NCBI GenBank assembly: GCA_958366945.1
Contig: CATXCY010000022.1
Location: 1 to 41,072 of the forward strand
DNA from: Bruticola sp004554425
GTDB lineage: Bacteria > Vulcanimicrobiota > Xenobia > Xenobiales > Xenobiaceae
Direction: 5' to 3'
DNA: 41,072 nucleotides
Shown: positions 14,447 to 22,371 of the stretch, piece by piece
Layout: every line of letters starts with the position of its first letter
Numbering within the stretch: position 1 is the first letter of the stretch
Notes under the pieces: generated by a model
What the model was told of the DNA's origin: nothing
The model's database searches: none
Seen by the model: the letters and a program-made list of their open reading frames with translations, nothing else
Program-made: the position numbers and the translations under genes

Positions 14447-16858
14447 TTATCTGTTTCTGGAACGAACGGCTGAGAAAACTCCCTTAACGCCACGCAACCT
14501 CTTAAGAGCTTCCTCCAATTGTTTATTGCCAGTAACTTCAACAGAAAGCTTGACTTTAGCTTTTTCTCCGGAAGTTAGGGCTTGACACGATTTTACATTG
14601 ACTCTTATTTCAGTTAAGCAAGCCAGCAAATCACCTACCAAACCGCAGCGATCCCAAGCTTCGATCACGATATGCACCCAATAAGTTTTGCTAGCAGCTT
14701 GCATGGCACAACTATTCCAAGCACACTTAACAATGCGCTCCGGATGTATTGCCGCTAAATGGGCAAAATTAAGGCAATCGCGCCTATGTACAGAAACTCC
14801 ACTGCCTACGGTAATGTAGCCAATAATCTCATCTCCGGGCACAGGCATGCAGCAACGAGCCATCTTGGTAAGAATCGTATCTACATTTTCTACAATTACT
14901 TCGTGGCCAGGCCCGGTGCGTTTGGTAACCTGTTGAGCATTTTCCGGCAGTGGGATTTCTGGCAAGGCCTCTTGTTTGGGCAACACACTTTGAATGCGAC
15001 TGACCGCTTGTAAAGCCGAAGTTTCGCCATAACCGACACTAGCTAACAAATCGTCGCCAGTCAAAAAGCTCAGCTGATTGGCAGCTTGAAGCATAACTTC
15101 TTCGTTATTAAGCAAATCGGCTAAACGCAGGCGCTTAAGTTCGGCTTTAACGGCTTCACGACCACAAACGATATTCTCTTCACGCCGCTCTCTTTTGAAC
15201 CAAGCGCGAATCTTACTCAAAGCCTGGTGGCTAGCACAAATTCTCAGCCAATCGCGCGAAGGTGTGCCGTTTTTGGCAGTTTTTATCTCTACTCTGTCGC
15301 CAGTATAAAGTTTGTAAGTTAAAGGCACCATGCGATCGTTTACTAAAGCGCCTACACAGCGATTGCCAACCTCACTATGTACTCTGTAAGCAAAGTCTAT
15401 AGGCGTAGAGCCCATAGGCAAGTTGACTACATCACCCAAAGGAGTAAAAGCGAATACTTCATTTGAAGGCACACTAAACTTAACATGTTCGCCCACTTCA
15501 GAAGATTCGCCACTCTCGCCACTACAATCGAACAGAGCCCTGATCCAGGGATAAAGCTCGGCAAAAACGTCACGTCTGCTCTTATCGGCACTAACTTTGC
15601 CTTCTTTATAGGCCCAGTGAGCAGCCACACCCACTTCGTTTACTTTGTGCATTTCAAAAGTACGAATCTGAATTTCTACCGGAACTTCATCGGGGCCTAT
15701 TACAGTAGTATGCAAACAGCGATAATTGTTGGGCTTAGGGTGGGCAATATAGTCTTTTATACGCCCATTCATTGGTGACCAAAGCGAATGAACTAAGCCG
15801 AAAATCATATAGCAATCTTCAACCGTGGGCACTAAAACACGAATAGCGGCCAAATCATAAATTTCCGCTAAACTCTTATGAGAGCGCACCTTTTTACGAT
15901 AAATGCTATACAAATGTTTGAAGCGGTACTCAAGTTCGTTTTCCACATGAAGTTCGGCCAGTTTTTCTTTCAAAGTAGCTACAATTTTATCCATAACCGC
16001 TACAAAAGTGGGGCGTACCGCTTCCAATTCCCGACTTAAATCGCGATATTCTTCCGGACTAGCATACTTAAAAGCCAAATTTTCCAATTCGGCCTTAAAT
16101 TCCCAAACACCTAAACGTGAAGCGATAGGAGCGAAAATATCTAAAGTTTCGTTGGCAATAGTAGTTTGAACTTCAGGAGCGCAAAACTCTAAAGTGCGCA
16201 AATTGTGCAAGCGATCGGCAAACTTCACCAAGATAGCGCGCAAATCTCTGGCCATAACCAAGAAAATCTTGCGCAAGTTTTCATCGGCAGCTTCTTTGCC
16301 ACCCAAACGGGTAAACTTTTTTGCCACTTCCTCTGATTTGCCGGAAGCTTTATTCTCCGCTTTTTTCGCTCCCTTCTTCCCGTTTTTCTTGCCGTCTTCT
16401 TTATTTTGTTCTTGCTTGGTTTCTTCTCGAGCGAATCGCTTGGTAAGATTGGTAACATCTCCAATAAGATCGCTTAATTCTTTATCAAAATGCTCTGTGA
16501 CATACTCCAAACTAACACCAGTATTTTCCTCAACCAAGTCGTGGAGCAAACCAGTGCACAGAGTCGTGCAATCTAACCTGTATGAAGCCAAAATTTTGGT
16601 AACTTCTACCAAGTGCTCAATATAAGGATCGCCAGAAAGTCTGACTTGTCCATCATGAGCTCTAAAAGCTAAATCAAGCGCTTTTTTTAGTCTTTCTTGT
16701 CCTTTGTCGTCGATATAAGAAGTGCACTGAGATAACTCTTGCCAATATTTGTTTTCTAACTCTTGCTTCATAGGAGGCAAGATTTCACTCAATTCAGCTT
16801 CTTTTTTATTTAAAACCAGCTCCGTCTTTTTATCTGGCGCTTTTTTATCTTCACTCAT
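14447..16858 (-). CDS. long RelA/SpoT homologue, synthetase-intact copy
   Basis: An 803-residue (p)ppGpp enzyme. HD hydrolase domain: H82, H106-D107 and D215 (ADRLHN) are present, but the usual catalytic Glu-Asp pair is Glu110-Glu111 and the HP of the first motif is HL. Residues about 143-190 are a Lys/Glu-rich insertion. Synthetase domain: R312, K314, S318, K322 (YRFKHLYSIYRKK), D335 and R340 (YDLAAIR), Y379, H383 and E395 (VEIQIRT) all match active enzymes. TGS is about 465-528; the zinc-finger region has C669-C670, H691 and C695; ACT is C-terminal. It is the third of three tandem RSH genes. I infer net synthesis, with hydrolysis possibly weakened. Confidence 0.93.
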   Translation of the reverse strand: MSEDKKAPDKKTELVLNKKEAELSEILPPMKQELENKYWQELSQCTSYIDDKGQERLKKALDLAFRAHDGQVRLSGDPYIEHLVEVTKILASYRLDCTTLCTGLLHDLVEENTGVSLEYVTEHFDKELSDLIGDVTNLTKRFAREETKQEQNKEDGKKNGKKGAKKAENKASGKSEEVAKKFTRLGGKEAADENLRKIFLVMARDLRAILVKFADRLHNLRTLEFCAPEVQTTIANETLDIFAPIASRLGVWEFKAELENLAFKYASPEEYRDLSRELEAVRPTFVAVMDKIVATLKEKLAELHVENELEYRFKHLYSIYRKKVRSHKSLAEIYDLAAIRVLVPTVEDCYMIFGLVHSLWSPMNGRIKDYIAHPKPNNYRCLHTTVIGPDEVPVEIQIRTFEMHKVNEVGVAAHWAYKEGKVSADKSRRDVFAELYPWIRALFDCSGESGESSEVGEHVKFSVPSNEVFAFTPLGDVVNLPMGSTPIDFAYRVHSEVGNRCVGALVNDRMVPLTYKLYTGDRVEIKTAKNGTPSRDWLRICASHQALSKIRAWFKRERREENIVCGREAVKAELKRLRLADLLNNEEVMLQAANQLSFLTGDDLLASVGYGETSALQAVSRIQSVLPKQEALPEIPLPENAQQVTKRTGPGHEVIVENVDTILTKMARCCMPVPGDEIIGYITVGSGVSVHRRDCLNFAHLAAIHPERIVKCAWNSCAMQAASKTYWVHIVIEAWDRCGLVGDLLACLTEIRVNVKSCQALTSGEKAKVKLSVEVTGNKQLEEALKRLRGVKGVFSAVRSRNR

Positions 16859-16899
16859 TTTTTATTTTTAATTGTCCTCATGAAAATATTTTCATTAGC

Positions 16900-16921
16900 G
16901 CACAAATTCTCCGCTTTGTGC
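16900..16921. repeat. inverted repeat between two RSH genes
   Basis: GCACAAA (16900-16906) and TTTGTGC (16915-16921) form a 7-bp stem with an 8-nt loop in the 108-bp gap between the second and third RSH genes. There is no T-tract on the minus strand, so it is not a classical terminator. It could be an operator or an mRNA processing or stability hairpin. Confidence 0.4.
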
Positions 16922-16966
16922 ACCCGAAGTGGCCCAAGATTTCTGCGCCGCCAAAGAAGTTGCGAC

Positions 16967-19351
16967 TTAAGCTCTATCTACAGTTACCACACTATCTATA
17001 GAGCGTATTTCATCCATAAGCATTTCCAATTCATCTACTGAAGCAGCACCAACTTCTATTCTGATATTAGTTACATTCTTAGCATAATCGTTAGTAAACT
17101 GATAGCTGTAGATCAATACATTCTTGTTATCAAAAACACTAATGATAGAATTGGATAAGCCATGGCAAACCAAAGCGGAAATTAAAATAGTAGCCCTAAG
17201 CATAAACAGCTTGGGATCGATGTCACTAATCCATTCAGCTTCGCGCACTTCCGTACTATTGGCTAAAGCAGAGCATCCCTCGCGATGTATAAAGTAGCCT
17301 TTGCTTTTAGGATAACGCGCAGCTTTTATGGCATCACCGAAAACCGGCGTACAAAGACGGCAAATAAAACAACGTGCCTTAGGTACTTGCGGAATTCGGA
17401 TAGAAAGCGAAACATCACGCAAACGCTGAGGATCAACATCCAAATTTTCAAATTTTTGCGGATTATTTTCACGATAATTTTTCAAACATTTTACGAAGCC
17501 AGCCAAAGGAGTGCGATAACTTCCTACCGCGATATATAAATCATCCAAAGATTGGAAGTTAAGAGATTTTACAATGGCTCGCATAATTTCAGCATTAGTT
17601 TGGGCGCCGGCCGCTCCCTGACGAATTAATTCCGCACAAATCATTTTATAGCCGATACTGCGATTTGGCTCCGGCGTCTGATGACTGAAAAACCACTTAC
17701 TAATGCTAGAACGAGCCTGTCTAGTACGACAATGTGAGTACCAAGAGCGCGAGGGGTTCTCTTGATCGGCGGCCAAAATTAAGACGACATCATTGTCACG
17801 CAGCTCGTAGCCAGTTAGTGAAACTTCCACATCATTTACTACAGCGCCAGTACAGCGCAAGCCTAGATGGGTGTGAATCTTAAAAGCAAAGTCTAAAGGT
17901 GTGGAGCCTTGCGGTAATTCGATGCTGCGTCCTTCCGGAGTAAGACAAACTACTCCGACACTAAGTTCGTCCTGGCAAAGTACATCCAAAAAGTCTTGAT
18001 CTTCTTTGCATCCTTCTTTTATGTGACTGAGCGAAGCCAACCAAGGAGCCAAAGGACGGAAAAGTTTATTAACTTCTCCACTCTTTATATCAGCATTGTA
18101 ACGTCCCGACACGAAGACATTGAGCACACCTAAATTATTCTCCGCTTCTTCATCTTCAGTGCAAATTTGCACTTCTACAGGCTGAGAACAAATGCCGGGA
18201 ATTGTGGTGTGTAAAGCCTGGTAGTTGTTACCTTTGGGATTAGCAATATAATCGCGGAACTTGCCTTGCATAAAACCGAAGCGCTGGTGAATTACTCGCA
18301 ACACTTGGTAGCAAGTATTTTTGTCGTCGACCACTATAGAAATAGGATCGAGGTCAAAAATCTGGCCTAAAGTTTTATGCTGGCGACGCATTTTGGCAAA
18401 AACAGAATAGAGCGCTTTAGTGCGCAGCTCCACTTTAGCCTTAATAGACTCCTCAGCTAAAGCATCTTTGATAGCTTTTAGAGCGGCAGATACACCTTGA
18501 TAGCGCCTTTTGCGCTCTTGAGCTAAAGATTCTTTTAAGCAAGCGTATTGCTTAGGTTCAAGGTAGAAGAAGCACAAGTCTTCCAATTCAGTTTTGAAAG
18601 GCCACATACCCAAACGTGTAGCCAAAGGAGCGAAAAAGTTGAGTGTTTCTTGCGCTATGCGTATTTGTTTATCTTGACGCAACCCATCCAAAGTGCGCAT
18701 ATTATGTAATCTGTCAGCCAGTTTTATGATAATAACACGAATGTCTTTAGACATTTCCGTAACCAATTTGGTTAAACTGGCTGCTTTATCGTCAATTTTG
18801 GCCTGGCGAGCTCTTTCCCTAAGTTGGGCAGGCGTAAGAGGAGCGGCCAAACTACGTCCTAAAAATAAATTGATACCTAAAGACGCTTGCAAAGACGCGG
18901 CCAAACTGACTGAAGCTTCAGATACGGCAGCTTTGACAGCGTCGCGACGTTGTCTGGCACTAGCCTTGCCTATTTTTGTTAAGCCGTCAACAATATTACG
19001 TATATCAGTTCCAAAATAATTTTTAATATCGTCCAAACTGACTTTATCTTCATTATCCTCATGCACATCATGAAGATAAGCGGCAGCCACACTGGAAACA
19101 TCGAGCTTAAATGGAGCCAAAATTTGGGCTACAGCTACAGGATGAGAAATGTAAGGTTTACCGTTTATACGCGGCTTCTGGAATTGATGCCAATAACAGG
19201 CATAAGGGTAAACTTTTTGCAAAATAAATTCTTGTTGCTCCGGCGGAAGGTGAGCCGTGCTCTGTTTGACAATTTCTTCAAGTTCGGGATATGTAGGAAT
19301 ATTCTCTTCAATTTTGAACTGCGGATCACAGCCTTCAGGAATATAAGTCAT
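16967..19351 (-). CDS. long RelA/SpoT homologue with degraded synthetase (hydrolase-type)
   Basis: A 794-residue paralogue. The HD hydrolase signature is complete: H70-P71, H94-D95, E98-D99, D213 and N217 (LADRLHNMRTL). A variable Ala-rich insertion occupies about 128-195. The synthetase half keeps R310, K312, S316, Y377, H381 and E393. However, the conserved Arg of DL.A.R is Ser338 (FDLDPISI), the Arg of VEVQIRT is Cys397, and the following MH..AE.GVAAHW block is DEEAENNLGVLNVF. TGS (about 465-528), a zinc-finger region with C661, C664, C667, H689 and C693, and a C-terminal ACT domain remain. I expect ppGpp hydrolysis only. GGGAGC precedes the ATG at 7 nt. Confidence 0.92.
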   Translation of the reverse strand: MTYIPEGCDPQFKIEENIPTYPELEEIVKQSTAHLPPEQQEFILQKVYPYACYWHQFQKPRINGKPYISHPVAVAQILAPFKLDVSSVAAAYLHDVHEDNEDKVSLDDIKNYFGTDIRNIVDGLTKIGKASARQRRDAVKAAVSEASVSLAASLQASLGINLFLGRSLAAPLTPAQLRERARQAKIDDKAASLTKLVTEMSKDIRVIIIKLADRLHNMRTLDGLRQDKQIRIAQETLNFFAPLATRLGMWPFKTELEDLCFFYLEPKQYACLKESLAQERKRRYQGVSAALKAIKDALAEESIKAKVELRTKALYSVFAKMRRQHKTLGQIFDLDPISIVVDDKNTCYQVLRVIHQRFGFMQGKFRDYIANPKGNNYQALHTTIPGICSQPVEVQICTEDEEAENNLGVLNVFVSGRYNADIKSGEVNKLFRPLAPWLASLSHIKEGCKEDQDFLDVLCQDELSVGVVCLTPEGRSIELPQGSTPLDFAFKIHTHLGLRCTGAVVNDVEVSLTGYELRDNDVVLILAADQENPSRSWYSHCRTRQARSSISKWFFSHQTPEPNRSIGYKMICAELIRQGAAGAQTNAEIMRAIVKSLNFQSLDDLYIAVGSYRTPLAGFVKCLKNYRENNPQKFENLDVDPQRLRDVSLSIRIPQVPKARCFICRLCTPVFGDAIKAARYPKSKGYFIHREGCSALANSTEVREAEWISDIDPKLFMLRATILISALVCHGLSNSIISVFDNKNVLIYSYQFTNDYAKNVTNIRIEVGAASVDELEMLMDEIRSIDSVVTVDRA

Positions 19352-19444
19352 AATCAGCTCCCTTTTTCTTTATTTTTACAACCACCAAACAGCAGCGGCC
19401 CATTTTCCTCTCCAGACAGCCACTTTTTGTTTGTCAGTTAGTGC

Positions 19445-21877
19445 CTAGAGTCGGCGCACTTCGGCAACGTCGTCAATTTTCCGCAAATTTTCCATTAAAC
19501 TGCCAAGTTCGGCAATATTGGAAACGCCAACAGTTACAATAATGTGTGCAGCGTTACCGATAAAATTATTTTGCAATTGCAAGTCATAAATTTTGTGCTC
19601 CCTGTCATGGCAACGCACAATTGTTTCGATAGCTAAGGCGTAATTATAGATAGCTTTAAGCTCGATTTTAGCTCTAAAATCGGTACTAGCGCCAACTGGC
19701 TGGGCCTTTTCCAACCAGAAAGCTTTTTCCTCAACAAGAGACTGATTGGCAAGTTCTTGTTTAGAACTTTCAGCTTTCGTACATTCTTTACGATGGAGAG
19801 TAAGATGTTCAGAATTGCTACCAATAGCCACAATTTCATCCCCAACTATCGGACAACATTCTTGACAAATGTAGACCTTGCCGTCGCTTATCCCCGGTAT
19901 ATGAACCCAAGCTGATACTTCATATGAATTTACAACCGAATTAGCCTTATCTTCAGTTTCACATCCCAACTTACACTCTTCAAATTGAGCATTTACAAAT
20001 TTTAAGCTAATTCTGCGCGTACCAATCATATCGAGCAAATCTGCCACAGATTGGCAACTGCACTTGCGAGTCAGAATACGCATAAACTCTTTATTTTTTT
20101 GCATACCAGGCAAGTTAGCTCGTAAAAGGGCCGCCGCAAGTAACTTCTCACCATATGCTCTGTTAGAATCAAGTTTGTAATTTTCCTGATACCAAGTGCT
20201 TAAAGCAGATCTGGCTTTGGGCGTACAACAATAATCGAACCAGCTGCGCTGAGGAATAACATCGTTGGAACTGATAATAGTGACAAAATCGTTGTCTTTG
20301 AGCTTATATTCCAAACACGAAACAGAGCGATCGTTTACCAAAGCTCCTTCACAAGTTAAGCCCAATTCATCACGAATGGCAAAGGCAAAATCTAAAGGTG
20401 TGGAACCCACAGGTAAATCTACAGAGTCGCCGCGGGGAGTAAAACAAGTAATAGAATGGGCCAAACTGCCACTTAAAGCCCAGTCTAAGAAATCGGTATT
20501 TTCGGCCGCTACATCATGTAAAGCTCTAATGGAGCTAACCCAAGAGGCCCATTTGCTGCGCAGAGCTAGACCGACATTGCGCCCTTCCAAACAGTAATCA
20601 AAATCTTTAAATTCGGCAAAAACGCCAATATTATTAGTGATCCTATGTTCCGTCGAATTGATGCGGATTTTGATTACTCGCCTTCCACAACCGCGTATAG
20701 CCAAGTGAATGGCCTGATATTTATTGGCTTTAGGAGTGGAAATATAGTCAAAATAAAGGCGAGTTCCACACAAATGAAAGTTTCTTTTAATAATACTTTC
20801 GGCATTATAGCAAGCGTCTTTGTCCGGCACCGTAATCATAACTGAACTTAAGCCATTCACTTCTTCCAAAGAAGTTACGCCGCTGCTTTCCATTCTTTTG
20901 AAAACTGTATAAAAACCGCTATCGTCAATCTGAATGTCAGCTTGTGCAGTTTCTCTGCTAAAAACTTCCCTTATTTGCTTAACAGTAGCTTCAAGAATAG
21001 GTCGCCGTTCTTGACGCACATCTTCAACTTTTTTGCGGAAAATATCGTATATATTGTCGTATAAATAGCGAAAGCAAAGCTCTTCCAGCTCTTTTTTTAT
21101 TTGCCAAACCCCAAAGCGATCGGCAATAGGACAAAAGAACTCCAAAGTTTCTCTAGCAATTCGCTTTTGCTTATCTGGCCTTAAACTACCTAACGTTCTG
21201 AGATTGTGCAATCTGTCTGCCAGTTTAATTAAAATAATTCGTGGATCTTCAGCTATTCCCAAAAGTAATTTAGCCAAAGAGGCATTTTTATTGGCAATTT
21301 TTATACGCTTGGCCTTAACTTGTTCATCTATACCAGGGCTAAATTCCCAACCAGAGTTATTTTCCTGTCCTACCAATGAGCGGTAAACTTTTTGATTAGT
21401 AATTGTGCTATAACCGCTCTCGGATATTTCTTTTCTTAAAGCAGCTGTTTGCCTTCGGTTTTGTGAAGTTACTATGCCTATTTTAGTCATTCCGTCTACT
21501 AACAAACGGATTTCTGGCCCAAAATAACGAGCAATTTCATCTAAAGAAACTCTTTCGGCATTGTCTTCATAGGTATCGTGCATTAAGCCAGCACAGAGAG
21601 TATCGCAATCTACATGATACTTGGCCAAAATTTCGGCTACAGCAATAGGATGAATAATGTAAGGCTCACCACTTTTGCGGAATTGACCATCATGAAAATA
21701 GTAAGTAAAAGGATAGACTTTCTCGATAAAAAAGCGGCGCTGAGCTTCTGGCAAATATTCAGAAAGCTTTTTTACTCTTTCGTCAAATTCAGGCTGACGC
21801 TTTATTTGCATATATTTGCTGGGAAGCGGCTCATAACTGGCCGATTCCCTTTCAAAAGACCACCCGTTTACTGTCAT
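19445..21877 (-). CDS. long RelA/SpoT homologue with non-functional synthetase (hydrolase-type)
   Basis: An 810-residue paralogue and first gene of the array. Hydrolase residues are all present: H76-P77, H100-D101, E104-D105, D221 and N225. An insertion unlike those of its sisters fills about 135-198. The synthetase domain is heavily degraded: the R.K...S motif reads DDSGFYT (318-324), the DL.A.R motif is GLSSVM (342-347), and the catalytic Glu of EVQIRT is Lys403. Y387 and H391 survive. TGS (about 475-535), a zinc-finger region with C671, C674, C675, H695 and C699, and an ACT domain follow. GGAGG stands 7 nt before the ATG. It should act as a pure hydrolase or a regulator. Confidence 0.92.
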   Translation of the reverse strand: MTVNGWSFERESASYEPLPSKYMQIKRQPEFDERVKKLSEYLPEAQRRFFIEKVYPFTYYFHDGQFRKSGEPYIIHPIAVAEILAKYHVDCDTLCAGLMHDTYEDNAERVSLDEIARYFGPEIRLLVDGMTKIGIVTSQNRRQTAALRKEISESGYSTITNQKVYRSLVGQENNSGWEFSPGIDEQVKAKRIKIANKNASLAKLLLGIAEDPRIILIKLADRLHNLRTLGSLRPDKQKRIARETLEFFCPIADRFGVWQIKKELEELCFRYLYDNIYDIFRKKVEDVRQERRPILEATVKQIREVFSRETAQADIQIDDSGFYTVFKRMESSGVTSLEEVNGLSSVMITVPDKDACYNAESIIKRNFHLCGTRLYFDYISTPKANKYQAIHLAIRGCGRRVIKIRINSTEHRITNNIGVFAEFKDFDYCLEGRNVGLALRSKWASWVSSIRALHDVAAENTDFLDWALSGSLAHSITCFTPRGDSVDLPVGSTPLDFAFAIRDELGLTCEGALVNDRSVSCLEYKLKDNDFVTIISSNDVIPQRSWFDYCCTPKARSALSTWYQENYKLDSNRAYGEKLLAAALLRANLPGMQKNKEFMRILTRKCSCQSVADLLDMIGTRRISLKFVNAQFEECKLGCETEDKANSVVNSYEVSAWVHIPGISDGKVYICQECCPIVGDEIVAIGSNSEHLTLHRKECTKAESSKQELANQSLVEEKAFWLEKAQPVGASTDFRAKIELKAIYNYALAIETIVRCHDREHKIYDLQLQNNFIGNAAHIIVTVGVSNIAELGSLMENLRKIDDVAEVRRL

Positions 21878-21881
21878 ACAC

Positions 21882-21965
21882 TTACCTCCGCGCTGTACAA
21901 AAAAAAATCAGCAGCCCATCTGCTAAAATTTGAGAACTGCTCCCATGAACAAAAAAGCTGCCCAT
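21882..21965 (-). CDS. possible 27-codon leader ORF before the first RSH gene
   Basis: An ATG at 21965 opens a frame of 27 codons whose stop TAA lies inside the Shine-Dalgarno region, four bases before the ATG of the RSH gene at 21877. The frame runs through the terminator-like hairpin at 21899-21924, as leader peptides do in attenuation. There is no visible ribosome-binding site in front of it, and a frame of this length can arise by chance, so support is weak. Confidence 0.2.
   Translation of the reverse strand: MGSFFVHGSSSQILADGLLIFFCTARR
21899..21924 (-). promoter_or_regulatory. terminator-like hairpin (possible attenuator) before the RSH array
   Basis: On the minus strand AGCAG-ATGGG-CTGCT (arms 21924-21920 and 21914-21910) is followed after GA by nine T (21907-21899), ending 21 nt before the ATG of the first RSH gene. 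Two upstream segments, GCAGC near 21960 and AGCAG near 21940, could pair with the same 3' arm instead. No minus-strand gene ends upstream, so this is not a normal gene-end terminator. Confidence 0.45.
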
Positions 21966-22191
21966 AAAAGTACATTTTGTATGCAGTAAATTTATTGTGC
22001 TTAATTGTCATAGGCAGTCTGTTGGCCTAAAAATCTACTTAGTAGCTTAACTGATTGGGCGGTGATTGTGAACTACACTTGTTATAAATAGCACTAAAAA
22101 TGACTTTATTTTAACATTATTGCCAAGTTCCGGCGATTCATCGACAGCGGCTCTTCTATCCGCCACAGGCTAAGCTGTTACTACTCAGGCA

Positions 22192-22220
22192 TTGTACTTA
22201 CACTATTATATTTATAATAT
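22192..22220 (+). promoter_or_regulatory. candidate promoter for the M2 peptidase
   Basis: TTGTAC (22192-22197) with either TAATAT at a 17-nt spacing or TATAAT at 15 nt (22213-22218). It lies about 150 bp before the peptidase ATG in the 494-bp divergent gap 21878-22371. The AT-rich core also reads as a -10-like element on the minus strand. Apart from this and the RSH leader I see nothing else in the gap. Confidence 0.35.
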
Positions 22221-22371
22221 CAAATTGCTATTCAGTCTATACCGTGAAGCTGCCCAAAAAATATTTTTTTACCTCAGCAAAAGCAAAAAAGAAGGCAATA
22301 AACAGCCGTTTAATAAAGCTTCGCATTGAAATAATCACAACTCTAAAATAAATAAAATTCGAGGGAAATTC

